The notes under the pieces are model-generated. The model was not told the origin of the DNA, made no database searches, and worked only from the letters and a program-made list of their open reading frames with translations. Below, one piece after another: positions 26,982 to 37,450 of a stretch of DNA of 64,000 nt; the first letter of the stretch is position 1; the number at the start of each line of letters is the position of its first letter. Origin of the DNA: Leptospira sp. (GTDB lineage Bacteria > Spirochaetota > Leptospiria > Leptospirales > Leptospiraceae); NCBI GenBank assembly GCA_016742255.1, contig JACVCB010000016.1, forward strand, positions 1 to 64,000. The letters are read 5' to 3'. The position numbers and the translations under genes are program-made.

Positions 26982-27857
26982 TTAGATTCTTCTAGATCGA
27001 TCAAGTCGAATCGTTTCAATCAAATGAATTTCATGGATACCAATGTTCATCGCCTCTGAGATTTCGTCGTGTTTGTATCCCTTTTTGATGAGATGAACCA
27101 CTTTATCTATCTTCGTTGCAGATGTTGGTAGCTCTTCCAATGCAGATTCAATGGAAAATTCCACCTTGTCTAAATTCATCCGTTGGTAAGAAGCAAACGC
27201 TGGATCATTCGCTTTGGAAACTTCATTTAAGAATTCTCTTTTTTTCTGGCCTTCAATGGTTTCATTCCGAATGGCTTCCGTTGGTTTTTCTTCTGTGAAA
27301 GGATTCCCACCTACCGTATAATTCATCTTAGGTTGAAATGTTGGAACTTCTAAATTTTCCATTGCTTCTTTGGATGGTTCACTCAAAGGTTCCATGCCAA
27401 ACATTCCTTTTACGGCCTTTCCCAGTTTTCCAAACGCCTGATTCACTGCCCCTTCTGTTGTTTCTGCTTCATCGATCGTAACAGGGATTTGGTTTGCTTG
27501 GTAAATTTTACCAATACCAGTCCTTTGTTCTTTTGTATCAAGGATTGGTTCTTCTGTTTCAACTGGAGTTGGAACTAACTCTGATTTCATTGAGAGTCCT
27601 TGGTTTTGGTAGTGTTTGAATTCTTTTACCAGTGCCTCACCCTTCTCCATCATTGTTCGAAGTGCTACCATCTTAGATTCAATGATACTTACAGTGGCGT
27701 CTAACTCGCGTATGGTTTCCGCGGTGGCCATATCAATGGCCCGGTTTAGTTTTTTATCGTAGTATTCACTGACAGCTTTTTGGACTTTTGCAGAGATGAA
27801 AACATACATCATCCCACAGAATAATAAATTAACAAGTACGAGAGAAAAAAGCTCCAT
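26982..27857 (-). CDS. Membrane-anchored coiled-coil protein of the flagellar operon
   Basis: Not recognised as a named protein. The 291 residues comprise an N-terminal membrane helix (about 4-22), a coiled coil (about 25-90), a low-complexity middle and a C-terminal helix-turn-helix-like segment (KIDKVVHLIKKGYKHDEISE, about 250-270). It lies in line after the flhF-flhG-fliA-fapA genes with small gaps, which suggests a flagellar or motility-associated role. Whether the C-terminal motif binds DNA or protein is unknown; the membrane anchor argues for a structural role. Confidence 0.7.
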   Translation of the reverse strand: MELFSLVLVNLLFCGMMYVFISAKVQKAVSEYYDKKLNRAIDMATAETIRELDATVSIIESKMVALRTMMEKGEALVKEFKHYQNQGLSMKSELVPTPVETEEPILDTKEQRTGIGKIYQANQIPVTIDEAETTEGAVNQAFGKLGKAVKGMFGMEPLSEPSKEAMENLEVPTFQPKMNYTVGGNPFTEEKPTEAIRNETIEGQKKREFLNEVSKANDPAFASYQRMNLDKVEFSIESALEELPTSATKIDKVVHLIKKGYKHDEISEAMNIGIHEIHLIETIRLDRSRRI

Positions 27858-27903
27858 ATGTTTCTCCTAAAGAACATTTCCAACAACATTCCGTAGAAAA
27901 AAA

Positions 27904-28194
27904 TTATGCTTTTGAATCAAAACGAGATCCACGTTCCAAATTAGGACGATCATAAATGATCCCTTCTTTGGAATAAGCAAATACCGAATTTTCTTTATCT
28001 TGTTTCGGTTTTGCTGCCGAACCTTGGTATCCGGATTTTGCATCAGGAACCGTTTGGGCTCGGTTTTGTGTTTGGATCACCACCTTTTGCAATTCCACCA
28101 CTTGGTTTTGGTGGGTGAAGGGATTTTCAGCCTGAGCCCTACGTGCAAAATCGTAGTGGTGGGCGATACTGGCAAAATTTTCGTTGAGTATCAT
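27904..28194 (-). CDS. Small hydrophilic protein downstream of fapA
   Basis: A 96-residue protein with no recognisable domain, rich in Gln, Lys and Asn (QNQVVELQKVVIQTQNRAQ) and likely disordered at its C-terminus. It starts 12 bases after the fapA stop on the same strand and so belongs to the flhF-flhG-fliA-fapA transcript. The antisense reading frame over it is considered a shadow. Function unknown; motility association is inferred from position only. Confidence 0.6.
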   Translation of the reverse strand: MILNENFASIAHHYDFARRAQAENPFTHQNQVVELQKVVIQTQNRAQTVPDAKSGYQGSAAKPKQDKENSVFAYSKEGIIYDRPNLERGSRFDSKA

Positions 28195-28206
28195 CTGGCG
28201 TCCCTC

Positions 28207-30198
28207 CTAATTCTTAGACTTACCACGCCCTCTCTTTTTTCTCCAGTCATTTTTCGTTTCGTCTGGGTCTTCGTATGGCTGACTGCGGACTTGGGACTCT
28301 TCTTCGTAGAAGGTCTTGGCCTTGGTCTCGTGGCGAAGTTTGTATTCGGCATTGCGGATACGGATGGTAACACCTGGAAAGATGGTCTTTTCTACGGAAA
28401 CACGACCACTAGCTGCCTGTTCGTCCATGTATTCGGTGAGGGTTTGGATGTCCTTACTGGCCTCAGCGATTCGTTTTTCGAGTTTTTTGGTTCCTGCTTC
28501 TAATTTTTGCAAATGGGCATCTTGTTCCGCAGTAAAACTCGCAGGGTCAGCGTCTTTTCTCGCTTTGAGGGTACGCATGGTTTTTGTGAGTTGGTCGAGT
28601 TTGTCTTGGTTTTCTTTTTTCTTCTCTTCAAACTCACTAATTTGTTTTAAGATCTTTGGATTGTTTCCTACGATGAGATCGGTTTGTGGGTTTGCTTGGG
28701 AACCAATGATTTTGGCAGATATGAGTTGGGCTGCTTGGATGGTTCCCCCTACAATCTGTCCCCGTTTTCCTTTACAGGAAATTTTTCCCCCAGCCATGAG
28801 ATGGGAATGCAAAATCCCTTCTTGCACAATGATGTCTTTCTCTGTAATGCAGGTGGCGTTCTGGATGAACTTGGCAACGATATTGCCTCCTGTGGACTCC
28901 ACACGTGCCTCCTCGCGCCCTGTGACCCCTTGGCGGACGATAATGTCCCCATCCGCTTCCACGATAGCTTTCTGGACCGTACCATAAATTTCGATATTCC
29001 CTGCAGCTTTGACCGAATAATTGTCTTCCACGTTTCCTGTGATGATGATGGAACCAAGGAAAGTCACGTTTCCTGTACGTACTCCCACATCCCCATTGAT
29101 GCGGTAGACAGTTTCCACAGAAAGGCGACCAGCAGCGTATAACACTTGTCCGTTGACTTCGGCCGTTAGGCGCATCTTGTCTTCGGAGAGAATTGTTCCT
29201 TTCCCTTGTTTGAGTTCGGTGTCCAAACCATCCTTGGCTGGTAAGACCATTCCAAATAAATTGCGACCAAACTTTCCTTTTTCAGCTGGGAGCTTTTCAG
29301 CTAACAATTGTCCAACGACAACGTTTTCGATCATATCCAAATCTTTGTAGTCCACACGACCAGTTTGGTCTTCTTTGAAATTGATTTTCTTTTCCGTGCG
29401 AACATAGTATTTGATTTCGGCGTTTTTGCCGTTTACTGGGAAATCACCTTCGGCTCCAATGAATGGTTTGTTATGGACTTCTTCGTCCAAATGTTTTCGG
29501 ATTTCGTCTTCTTTTAAACCATGAGCAACACCCATCCCTTTTAAGGCGGCAACGATATCAGCGACTTCTAAATCACGCCCACCAGGTCTTGCTGGGAATA
29601 CAGTGACAAAAGCACGCATATTCTCTTGGGCAATCTCCACATTACAACTGGAGTCATTCCCTGCTTTTGGTTTTTGGTTGGAGATGAGGATTGGTTCCCC
29701 TTTTTTCTCTTTCAGGATTTTATTAATGAGGTTTTGGTCAACACCTGCCACACCACGAAACGACAGTTTTTTGGAAACATCCGCCATTGTCATTTCGAGA
29801 CCTTCCCCTGAAGGAGGGTAAACGGTTAAAAATACGCCGGTTCTGTATATTTTCACAACCACACGCCCGTCTTTGTTTTTTGGTGCGACAAGTTCTTTTA
29901 ATTCTTTTGAGACTAATTTCCCGCTACCACCCGTTAGGTGTTCATCTAATAAACTCAGTTCATCGAGTAACATATCATCAGGGATAACAGATGCTCGGAT
30001 GTGGTAAGGTTCAGAAAAAAATAAGGATTTTTTTCCGCGTTTTAAAACAGTATAATCGATTTCGTGAACTTTACGACCCAAGTGACTTGAAGCAATTGCC
30101 AGACACTCTTCGATGGTATCGGCAATGACTTCCACTTGTTCTTTTTCCTTACGATCGAACTCTTTCAGTTCCTCTGTAAGAAATTCCGTGAGAGACAT
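28207..30198 (-). CDS. FapA/DUF342 family protein, flagellar operon
   Basis: A 663-residue protein with an N-terminal Jag-N-type domain ([20 protein letters not shown]), a DUF342 (FapA) core of many short beta repeats ([38 protein letters not shown]), a coiled coil (about 525-600) and a basic C-terminus. FapA-type proteins are associated with flagellar assembly or polar positioning of flagellar factors in some bacteria. It follows fliA with a 6-base gap and precedes small unknown genes. Confidence 0.82.
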   Translation of the reverse strand: MSLTEFLTEELKEFDRKEKEQVEVIADTIEECLAIASSHLGRKVHEIDYTVLKRGKKSLFFSEPYHIRASVIPDDMLLDELSLLDEHLTGGSGKLVSKELKELVAPKNKDGRVVVKIYRTGVFLTVYPPSGEGLEMTMADVSKKLSFRGVAGVDQNLINKILKEKKGEPILISNQKPKAGNDSSCNVEIAQENMRAFVTVFPARPGGRDLEVADIVAALKGMGVAHGLKEDEIRKHLDEEVHNKPFIGAEGDFPVNGKNAEIKYYVRTEKKINFKEDQTGRVDYKDLDMIENVVVGQLLAEKLPAEKGKFGRNLFGMVLPAKDGLDTELKQGKGTILSEDKMRLTAEVNGQVLYAAGRLSVETVYRINGDVGVRTGNVTFLGSIIITGNVEDNYSVKAAGNIEIYGTVQKAIVEADGDIIVRQGVTGREEARVESTGGNIVAKFIQNATCITEKDIIVQEGILHSHLMAGGKISCKGKRGQIVGGTIQAAQLISAKIIGSQANPQTDLIVGNNPKILKQISEFEEKKKENQDKLDQLTKTMRTLKARKDADPASFTAEQDAHLQKLEAGTKKLEKRIAEASKDIQTLTEYMDEQAASGRVSVEKTIFPGVTIRIRNAEYKLRHETKAKTFYEEESQVRSQPYEDPDETKNDWRKKRGRGKSKN

Positions 30199-30204
30199 CT
30201 TCTA

Positions 30205-31005
30205 TTACCTTTTTTGAATCGCTGATTTGACTTTAGAAAGTTTACTGCGGAGTCTTGCGACTGCTTTGGTATGAAGTTGAGAAATTCTAGACTCAGTGAC
30301 TTCCAAAACTTCTCCAATCTCTTTTAATGTTAAGTCTTCGTAATAGTATAATACGATGACTTTTTTCTCTTTTTCAGGTAGGGATTGGATGGCTTCGACA
30401 ATTACGTTTTTGATTTCTTCTTTTTCGATGATATTGTCTGGGTTCATATTCATTGGCGACTCTAACGTTTCCATAAAGGAAACTTCATCGTTCTCATCAC
30501 CGAGAAACCAAATGTCGTTTAATGAAACAAGAGAGGTACCAGAAAGTTTAGCAAGAAGAGAGTTATACTCTTCCATCGACACACCGAGTTCTTTTGCGAT
30601 CTCTTCATCATCGACTTTTTTGCCCTCTTTGTTTTCGAGCATGGCAATGATGTTTTCGAGTTGTTTTGCTTTTTGGCGGATGGAACGAGGGATCCAGTCC
30701 ACACTTCTAAGTTCGTCGAAAATGGACCCACGGATACGGGTCATCGCATAGGTTTTAAATTTAATTTCTCGAGAAGGGTCAAACTTCTCAATTGCATCTA
30801 ACAGACCAAAGACGCCATAACTGACGAGGTCTTCGAATTCCACATTTTGTGGCATTCCAATCGCAATCCGCCCAGCCACGTGTTTGACGAGAGGTGAATA
30901 TTTTTCAACAAGGTAACTTCGGATCTCCGCGTCTTTTTTGACACGGTATTGTTTCCAAAGATCTGTCTCATCAAACTGATTGTATTTGTCTAGCAATCTT
31001 GACAT
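30205..31005 (-). CDS. fliA: RNA polymerase sigma factor FliA/WhiG (sigma-28)
   Basis: Flagellar sigma factor directing late flagellar and chemotaxis genes. The 266-residue protein has region 2 ([21 protein letters not shown], with the typical [19 protein letters not shown]) and region 4 ([20 protein letters not shown]). No region 1.1 is present, as expected for this group. It lies downstream of flhF-flhG and a small membrane gene, with about 100 bases between it and the latter. Confidence 0.96.
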   Translation of the reverse strand: MSRLLDKYNQFDETDLWKQYRVKKDAEIRSYLVEKYSPLVKHVAGRIAIGMPQNVEFEDLVSYGVFGLLDAIEKFDPSREIKFKTYAMTRIRGSIFDELRSVDWIPRSIRQKAKQLENIIAMLENKEGKKVDDEEIAKELGVSMEEYNSLLAKLSGTSLVSLNDIWFLGDENDEVSFMETLESPMNMNPDNIIEKEEIKNVIVEAIQSLPEKEKKVIVLYYYEDLTLKEIGEVLEVTESRISQLHTKAVARLRSKLSKVKSAIQKR

Positions 31006-31107
31006 TGGGAACCGGGGTACGGAATCTCTTTACTTTATAGAAAAAATCGTAAAGAAACAAAAATTACAAGAGGATTTTTTCTTATGTCCTCTAAAAACCG
31101 TAATTTT

Positions 31108-31581
31108 TCAGCCCTCTTGCGGGTCATCCTTGGCCATCATGGTGCGAATTGCCTCTGCCATGAGTTTTGGCTCGTTTTTGATCGCAATTTTATCCACGAT
31201 GATATGGTCTCCAAACTTTCCTGATTTTGCCATAGCGAGTTTGGCGTCCATTGCAGCATCACCCACAGATTGCACACCAAAGTCATCAGATGAGCCACCA
31301 GAAGCCGAGGTTGGTTCCATTCCCCCATGTTCATGGTCGAATTCATCTGCATGATCTCCGCCCCCAAACCCACCAATGGAAAAGGTAGATAAAAACTCTA
31401 AAAATTCAGGAACTTTTTTTTGTAAGACACTAAAAATGCCAAACCCTAACCCACCAAATGCAAACGTGGAGATGAGAGAAACAAAGAAGATATAACCAAT
31501 TCGATTTCCAACTAAAAACCCACAAACGGAACTAATGATGGCTCCAAGGATTGCAAATCCCAGTACAAATCCGATTAACAC
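31108..31581 (-). CDS. Small membrane protein between flhG and fliA
   Basis: Not recognised by name. The 157-residue protein has two hydrophobic helices (about 2-22 and 28-50) and a Gly/His/Asp-rich middle (GGFGGGDHADEFDHEHGG, about 71-88), which could bind metal. The C-terminal part contains KFGDHIIVDKIAIKNEPKLM. GTG start directly after the flhG stop, so translation is coupled. The position among flagellar regulators suggests a motor or flagellar-number role, by context only. Confidence 0.7.
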   Translation of the reverse strand: MLIGFVLGFAILGAIISSVCGFLVGNRIGYIFFVSLISTFAFGGLGFGIFSVLQKKVPEFLEFLSTFSIGGFGGGDHADEFDHEHGGMEPTSASGGSSDDFGVQSVGDAAMDAKLAMAKSGKFGDHIIVDKIAIKNEPKLMAEAIRTMMAKDDPQEG

Positions 31582-32505
31582 TTAGTTGTCTTCCTCCATT
31601 CTCGATTCCATTTCTTTTTCCTTGAAGTCGACAAAGCTAAAGAATTTCTTAAAAAATCCTGTGAGGCCCTCTTCATCATCATAACCACCTTCTGTTTGTA
31701 AGAGGGTGTGTGTGACTCGTGTGAGACAAGCCGCAGCTTTGGAACGAGGAGCTCCAATGATAAATGGTTTTTGTTCCCTGATGGATTTTTCTACTTCTTC
31801 ATCTTGGAAAATAAACCCTAAGTTTTCCACTTGGACTTCCAAAAATTGACCCGAGATATCAATGACTCGGTCGGCCACTTTTTTCCCTTCAATGGCAGAG
31901 CGCACACGGTTCACGATGATTTTCAGATTTTTGTCTTTGGATTGTGAGACTATCGATTTGATCAGACCATAGGAGTCGGTAATGGACGTTGGTTCTGGGG
32001 TTGTCACCACCACCACTTCATCCGCTGGCATCACAAGGCCAATGACGTTTGCCGAAATCCCAGCACCTGTATCAATGATCATCACGTCATAACGATCGAG
32101 TTCCGCAAAACCTTTGATGAGGTTATTCCTTTGGGTTTCGTTGAGGTTGGCAAGTTGGGAGTACCCGGAGGCTCCTGCAATGATGTCCACACCCTCGGGA
32201 GTGGAAATGACGATGTCCTTTAAGGACTTATGGCCTTTCACCACATGGTATAAATTGTATTTCGGAATGATGCCGAGAAGGACGTTCACATTGGCAAGGC
32301 CCAAGTCACCATCAAAGATGAGAACCTTTAGACCAGTTTTTGCGATGGAGATGGCTAAGTTGACAGAAACTGTACTTTTACCCACTCCTCCCTTTCCAGA
32401 GGCAACCGCAATGATTTTGGTCTTTTTAGCGGCGTCCTGGGGTTGAACGAGTTTTAATCCAGTACCAGTTTCTGTTAACTTTCTAAGATTTGCTGCTTGG
32501 TCCAT
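31582..32505 (-). CDS. flhG: MinD/ParA-like ATPase FlhG, flagellar number control
   Basis: A 307-residue deviant-Walker P-loop ATPase. Key motifs are [14 protein letters not shown] (about 36-49), [10 protein letters not shown] and IDTGAGIS. FlhG antagonises FlhF and limits the number of flagella. It starts 35 bases after the flhF stop on the same strand. A short Gln/Leu-rich N-terminal segment ([11 protein letters not shown]) resembles the helix that stimulates FlhF GTPase activity in other bacteria. Confidence 0.93.
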   Translation of the reverse strand: MDQAANLRKLTETGTGLKLVQPQDAAKKTKIIAVASGKGGVGKSTVSVNLAISIAKTGLKVLIFDGDLGLANVNVLLGIIPKYNLYHVVKGHKSLKDIVISTPEGVDIIAGASGYSQLANLNETQRNNLIKGFAELDRYDVMIIDTGAGISANVIGLVMPADEVVVVTTPEPTSITDSYGLIKSIVSQSKDKNLKIIVNRVRSAIEGKKVADRVIDISGQFLEVQVENLGFIFQDEEVEKSIREQKPFIIGAPRSKAAACLTRVTHTLLQTEGGYDDEEGLTGFFKKFFSFVDFKEKEMESRMEEDN

Positions 32506-32540
32506 CGTTACCCCTAGGTATCAGGATAACGATGCGCACC

Positions 32541-33881
32541 TTACACAGTCTTCTCGAAGACTTCGCCCGCTATCCCTTTCAATTTTTCAGGGAAAATTAC
32601 ACATTCGGCAAGGATTTTTTTGGTGGCATTTAGGATATCAAATGGAACATCCTGGCCAACACTTAAGAATGCGAATTCCCTGTGAATAGTATCGGCTAAT
32701 TCTACTACAGAACCTAAAAATTCTGCTTCATCGAGCTTGGTTAATAAAATTCTTTTATAACCTACCGACTCATACGCGTTTGTTACCGCAAGGGCATTGT
32801 CTTTGGAAACCGTAGAGGAAAGTACCAAGATGGTTTCGATATGATCCTTTTCCCCAAATACTTGGTAGAATTCCTGAAGTTTTTCTAGGTTTTCCGATTT
32901 ACGGTGGGAGTATCCGGCCGTATCCACTAGGATGAGCTCGGATCCATCTCGGAGGATTGCCTCTTTCCATTTGCGTAAGTCTTTGGCCGCATAAAACGGA
33001 AGGCCCATTGCATCAGCATAAAACTTCAATTGGTCAATGGCCGCAATTCGATAATTGTCAGTTGTATACAGAGAAACTTTTTTCCCCATATGCAAACTGT
33101 ACTTAGCAGCTAACTTTGCAATGGAAGTCGTTTTCCCTGAACCAGTTGGACCTACAAAAAAAACAACCTTACGTTTGCCACGAGGGGTTCCACTAAAAAG
33201 ATCAGAATCCACTTGGATCCTTTCTTCTAAATAAGTCACAGCTCTGTCAGTCACATTCGCATATCGACTTAGGTCCACTGCGGAAAGGCGTGAAGTCAAA
33301 GTGACGGCCATTTCCTCTAAGTAAGATTCAGAAAAACCTTCACGTAACAGACGATCGACGAGCTTTTGGATATGGGGGTGTCTTTCTTTTGTTTGGGGAA
33401 ATGATTCCGTTTTGGGTTCGAGTAAGGATTCCTTAGCTTCTGCTAAAGACAAACCAACAGGTCTTTCTTCATACGATTCGATTTCGTAAACAGTTTGGTC
33501 CTGTCTTCGTTTGCGTTCGGAAAAAGGGCGAACGGATTCAATATTTTTTTTACGATTGTTATAAGATAGGTTTGTGTTTTGCGAAGAGGAACCGACACCA
33601 ATTCCCACAAGACCAGATTCAGGGAGGGATTCTGTTCTTTGTTTTTGTTTGATGAGTTCTTTCAGGTCTTTGAGTTTTCGTTCGATTCGTTCTTTCGAAT
33701 TTTGTTTTTCAGGAACACCCACATCGATTTCATACATGCGTTGTGCCATAAGGCCAGTTCCAAAGAGACCACCTTCTGTGATCACTCGTTGGTCATACAA
33801 ATGGGCCTCGGGACCATATTTCATTTTCATCTGCATGATGCAGTCTTGTAAGTCTTTGCCTCGGATTTTCACAAAATCCAT
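32541..33881 (-). CDS. flhF: SRP-type GTPase FlhF, flagellar positioning
   Basis: GTPase that sets the location of flagellar assembly. The 446-residue protein has a basic N-terminal domain, an N domain (HIQKLVDRLLREGFSE) and an SRP GTPase domain: [42 protein letters not shown] and LTKLDEAEFLGS. First gene of the flhF-flhG-(membrane protein)-fliA-fapA operon; no flhA is visible upstream, where a plus-strand gene starts instead. Confidence 0.95.
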   Translation of the reverse strand: MDFVKIRGKDLQDCIMQMKMKYGPEAHLYDQRVITEGGLFGTGLMAQRMYEIDVGVPEKQNSKERIERKLKDLKELIKQKQRTESLPESGLVGIGVGSSSQNTNLSYNNRKKNIESVRPFSERKRRQDQTVYEIESYEERPVGLSLAEAKESLLEPKTESFPQTKERHPHIQKLVDRLLREGFSESYLEEMAVTLTSRLSAVDLSRYANVTDRAVTYLEERIQVDSDLFSGTPRGKRKVVFFVGPTGSGKTTSIAKLAAKYSLHMGKKVSLYTTDNYRIAAIDQLKFYADAMGLPFYAAKDLRKWKEAILRDGSELILVDTAGYSHRKSENLEKLQEFYQVFGEKDHIETILVLSSTVSKDNALAVTNAYESVGYKRILLTKLDEAEFLGSVVELADTIHREFAFLSVGQDVPFDILNATKKILAECVIFPEKLKGIAGEVFEKTV

Positions 33882-34062
33882 AGAATCTCCCCCAAACCTG
33901 GGAAAAATATGAATGGTACCCTCAATTTGGAAAGTCTTTTTTATGAGACATAATAAAATTGACCAATTCGGATCCGTTTTTACTCATTTCCTAGATACCA
34001 GATCAGATTCCGTTTCCCTTCCCCTTTTGTTCCCTCATTCTGGCATTAAATAGAAACCTAAG

Positions 34063-34806
34063 ATGGATCCAAACAATCATAAATTCGGAATTGAAATGAA
34101 GGATGGAGTTCCCGTATCTCTTTCGTTTGATGATGTATACTTTTCCAAAGAAGGTGGTTGGGAAGAATCTCGTTATGTATTTGTGGAAGGGAACCAAATC
34201 CCCAGTCGATTGTCCGCAAGTGAAACGAAGTTACTCTCCATAGGAGAATTAGGCTTTGGTACGGGACTCAATGTATTTGTGACCTTGGATCTATGGTTAG
34301 GTGCAGAGAACCCAACATCCCTAGAGTATTTCAGTTTAGAAGGATACCCTTTAACAAAAGAAACCTTACTCACACTGAATCATTCCTTTCCCGACAAACC
34401 TTTATGGACAAAACCATTACTTGAGTCCTATGAGGAACAATTCCAAAAATGGGAAATGGACCCAAATCAAAAAGAATGGAAAACAGAATTCCTTCACCCA
34501 AATGGAAAGGCAAAGTTTCAAGTCCATTTGTTCTTTGGTGATGTGAGTGAATGTCTAAACGAGTTTCCAATCATCGATTTTTGGTATTTGGATGGATTTT
34601 CACCAAATAAAAATCCGAAGATGTGGTCTGAGGACACATTATCTCAATTGCGGAATCATTCTAAAACGGGAACTCGATTTGCGACTTTCACAGCTGCCGG
34701 GTTCATTCGTAGGAATTTGGAAATATTGGGGTTTCATATCCAAAAACAAAAAGGGTTTGGAAAAAAAAGAGAAATGTTAACAGGAGTTTTACGCTCATCC
34801 TCATGA
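34063..34806 (+). CDS. mnmD: tRNA (5-methylaminomethyl-2-thiouridine) methyltransferase, MnmD
   Basis: Methyltransferase of the DUF752 family, equal to the N-terminal domain of bifunctional MnmC, which finishes mnm5s2U at the wobble base of some tRNAs. The 247-residue protein has the SAM-binding GELGFGTGLNVFVT (about 62-75) and the acidic DFWYLDGFSPNKNPKMWSED block (about 170-190), both typical. The oxidase half is a separate downstream gene overlapping by 4 bases (ATGA). Confidence 0.88.
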   Translation: MDPNNHKFGIEMKDGVPVSLSFDDVYFSKEGGWEESRYVFVEGNQIPSRLSASETKLLSIGELGFGTGLNVFVTLDLWLGAENPTSLEYFSLEGYPLTKETLLTLNHSFPDKPLWTKPLLESYEEQFQKWEMDPNQKEWKTEFLHPNGKAKFQVHLFFGDVSECLNEFPIIDFWYLDGFSPNKNPKMWSEDTLSQLRNHSKTGTRFATFTAAGFIRRNLEILGFHIQKQKGFGKKREMLTGVLRSSS

Positions 34807-35999
34807 ACCCATCTGATTCCAAAACAGCCTTAGTTGTGGGAGCAGGAATCGCTGGTGCGAGCGTATGTTATGCACTTTCCAAACGAAATATCAAAACCAT
34901 TTTAGTCGAATCTGAACTTAGTTCTGCAGGAAAAGCAAGTGGAAATCCAATCGGAGTTGTTTATCCTTTTCTCACCAAACACAAAACAGCTGAATCTGAA
35001 TTTTCCCTACTTGCATATCAGTATTTTTTAGAACTTTGGGAATCTTTGGAATTGGGGAAACGTGTCCCACATGTGGATGGAATCCATTTTTTACTCGATT
35101 CCTCTTCAGCTTATGACCGTTATTCGCACTCCCTACATTCCCATCACATCCCAGAATCGTTGGCATCTCTTTCCAAAGAACCAAATTCAAATTTAGATGC
35201 GTTACTCTTTCCAAAAGGGAAAGCGCTTTCCCCAGTTTCTCTCACAAAAGAACTCATTCGCATCGCAAATCCGATGGAACACTACCATTCAAAACTCCTT
35301 TCTTGGGAAGTGAATGAAGGAAATGGAAACTTGATTTGTCAGTTTGAAAAGGAAATCTTACATGTTGATTATTTATTCTTAACACAAGGATACCAATTTT
35401 TAGCTGATCCAAAACTCCAATGGATCCCTATGAAACAAGTTCGTGGGCAAATCGTACAAATTCCATCCTCCATCTTCCAAAATCAATTTTCTATTTTGTA
35501 TGGTGATTATTTAACTGCAGACATTGGCGGAGAACGAGTGCTTGGTGCCAGTTTCGACGAGTTCCATTTGGAAGAGGAACCGAGGCCAAAGGAGACATTC
35601 GATTTATGGAATGGATTACAAACAAAACTTCCCAACTTACTCAAAAATTGGGAAGAATTCGATATCCAAAACTTTGGCACGCGAGTGAGTTATAGAACCC
35701 AGTCCCAAGATAGACACCCAGTTGGCGGTAAACTTCCTAATTTATCAGTTTTAGATACATCCATAAAATACCAAAACTTATTCCGCAAAAACGCCAAAAC
35801 CTTTGAAATTCCTTATTTTGAAACGGTTGGGATTCTGAATGGACTTGGATCTCGTGGGTTAACACATGCCCTACTCGCAGCAGAAATTTTAGTTTGTGAT
35901 CTTCTCTCTCAGACGTTAGAGATTTCTGACACAATTAAGAAGGCTTTGAAACCAGACCGTTTTTTACTTCGTAAGTGGAAACGAGATGAGCTAACATAG
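34803..35999 (+). CDS. FAD-dependent oxidoreductase, MnmC C-terminal domain-like
   Basis: A 398-residue FAD/NAD(P)-binding oxidoreductase of the D-amino-acid-oxidase fold. The dinucleotide motif VVGAGIAGASVCYALSK is at the N-terminus, and later it has VRGQIV and GILNGLGSRGLTHALLAAE. Together with the overlapping mnmD gene it reconstitutes the two MnmC functions, so I infer removal of the carboxymethyl group of cmnm5U in tRNA. The last 65 bases overlap the convergent lpxK gene. Confidence 0.82.
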   Translation: MNPSDSKTALVVGAGIAGASVCYALSKRNIKTILVESELSSAGKASGNPIGVVYPFLTKHKTAESEFSLLAYQYFLELWESLELGKRVPHVDGIHFLLDSSSAYDRYSHSLHSHHIPESLASLSKEPNSNLDALLFPKGKALSPVSLTKELIRIANPMEHYHSKLLSWEVNEGNGNLICQFEKEILHVDYLFLTQGYQFLADPKLQWIPMKQVRGQIVQIPSSIFQNQFSILYGDYLTADIGGERVLGASFDEFHLEEEPRPKETFDLWNGLQTKLPNLLKNWEEFDIQNFGTRVSYRTQSQDRHPVGGKLPNLSVLDTSIKYQNLFRKNAKTFEIPYFETVGILNGLGSRGLTHALLAAEILVCDLLSQTLEISDTIKKALKPDRFLLRKWKRDELT

Positions 36000-37044
36000 A
36001 CTCAAAAACAGATTGTTCATGTAACACCACATCAACTCTGATGACAAAAAGTTGCATTTTTTTACGTTTCATTTCTTCGATAAATTTAATTTGTGTTCTT
36101 ACCTTTACCCAATCTTTTTCCGTTGTCACAAAAATCGTTTTTTCATCTTTACCATCCAACAAGGAGAGTAATACTGTTTCTTCAAATTCATAGTGGTCGG
36201 GGAAAAATCGAGACTGGATTTGATTTGTATTTAAGGTAGAGATCGTTGTTTCCAAAACATGATTTGGATTCCCAACACCGGTGAACAAAAAATAACTATC
36301 GCTAGGTGAAGCTTCCTGCATTAAAGAATTTTTGGGAACTAATGATTGTTCAAATGTATCTAAATTGATTTCGTAGGCATCTGCTTGGAAGGAAGAACCA
36401 AAGGTAGGCAATTGAATTCCTAATTGGTCGAGTGTTCCTTTTCCTTTTTCGAATTCTTTTTGATTTGTTTCCGTAATTTTTGTAAATACAATGACGTTTG
36501 CACGTTTTACATGCGAAATTGGTTCTCGTAAGTAACCAAGTGGGATCGTAAACCCATTTCCAAAGGGAGCATTATTATCGAGTAATACAATGTCAAAATC
36601 TCTATGGATTTGGTTGTGTTGGAATCCATCATCCAAAATCACAATATGTTGTTTGGACTGAATTTGATTGTATTTAAAAAAACTACCAATTCGATTCTGC
36701 CCAATCATCACTTGAACACCAGGAAACCGTTCTTTGTGTTCGCTAGGTTCATCGCCAAATAGATTTGGAGAATGACCGTCAGTAAGGATTGCACCTTCTT
36801 TTGACAATTTTGCTTTGTATCCACGAGATAGGATCGTGATCGCATATCCTTTGTTAGCTTTCTGGAAGTATTGGACTAAATATTGAACAAAAGGAGTTTT
36901 CCCTGTACCACCAACCGTGATATTTCCAACACTGATCACGAGTGTATTTGGCAAAACGGTAGTTTTTTTTCTCCCTTGAGACAACCAAAAGAGAAACTGA
37001 TACAACCAAGTAAGAGGTAAAAATAAAGTGAAAAAAACTTTCAT
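35935..37044 (-). CDS. lpxK: Tetraacyldisaccharide 4'-kinase LpxK
   Basis: Phosphorylates the lipid A precursor at the inner membrane. The 369-residue protein has an N-terminal membrane helix (about 2-20), the P-loop-like SVGNITVGGTGKTPFVQYL (about 36-54), ILSRGYK, LDDGFQH and VFTKI. It is slightly longer than typical LpxK, with extra C-terminal residues inside the 65-base overlap with the MnmC-like oxidoreductase. It lies 28 bases downstream of hisE on the same strand. Confidence 0.93.
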   Translation of the reverse strand: MKVFFTLFLPLTWLYQFLFWLSQGRKKTTVLPNTLVISVGNITVGGTGKTPFVQYLVQYFQKANKGYAITILSRGYKAKLSKEGAILTDGHSPNLFGDEPSEHKERFPGVQVMIGQNRIGSFFKYNQIQSKQHIVILDDGFQHNQIHRDFDIVLLDNNAPFGNGFTIPLGYLREPISHVKRANVIVFTKITETNQKEFEKGKGTLDQLGIQLPTFGSSFQADAYEINLDTFEQSLVPKNSLMQEASPSDSYFLFTGVGNPNHVLETTISTLNTNQIQSRFFPDHYEFEETVLLSLLDGKDEKTIFVTTEKDWVKVRTQIKFIEEMKRKKMQLFVIRVDVVLHEQSVFESMLAHLVSTYEVKNGLVSKPS

Positions 37045-37072
37045 TTCGTTTCGCGAGAGGAAACTACTACTG

Positions 37073-37351
37073 TTAACTGTGTCTTTTTTCTAATTCTTTT
37101 GCGATCGTTGATAAACTAATCCCTTTTTCCACCATCAACACTTCTAAATGGAAAACCAAATCGGCAATTTCGTGAATGAGCTCTTTTTCGTTTGGATTTT
37201 TTGCAGCAATGATGACCTCACCCGCTTCCTCACCGATTTTTTTAAGGATACGGTCAACACCGTCGCGAAACAATTCAGCTGTGTAAGATTTTTCAGGTAA
37301 TTCTTCTTTTCGTTTGCGGAGTAAATCTTCCAATTTTAATAAAAATTCCAT
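37073..37351 (-). CDS. hisE: Phosphoribosyl-ATP pyrophosphatase HisE
   Basis: Second step of histidine synthesis: hydrolysis of phosphoribosyl-ATP. The 92-residue helical protein has the MazG-like signature [16 protein letters not shown] (about 37-52) and [14 protein letters not shown] (about 60-73), including the metal-binding EExxE and D positions. No hisI fusion is present, and no other his gene is nearby. Same strand as lpxK. Confidence 0.95.
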   Translation of the reverse strand: MEFLLKLEDLLRKRKEELPEKSYTAELFRDGVDRILKKIGEEAGEVIIAAKNPNEKELIHEIADLVFHLEVLMVEKGISLSTIAKELEKRHS

Positions 37352-37450
37352 TTCGTTTGCCTTCTAACTACCATGGAAACTGCCCATTCTATTTCGAAAA
37401 AGCGAAAATTGGTTGTTGGTAATCTCCGAAATCAGCTAGAATGTGAATGG

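Noticed and set aside
28316..29142. Two plus-strand open frames over fapA
   Set aside because: Antisense shadows of a conserved DUF342 gene; no start context or homology signs.
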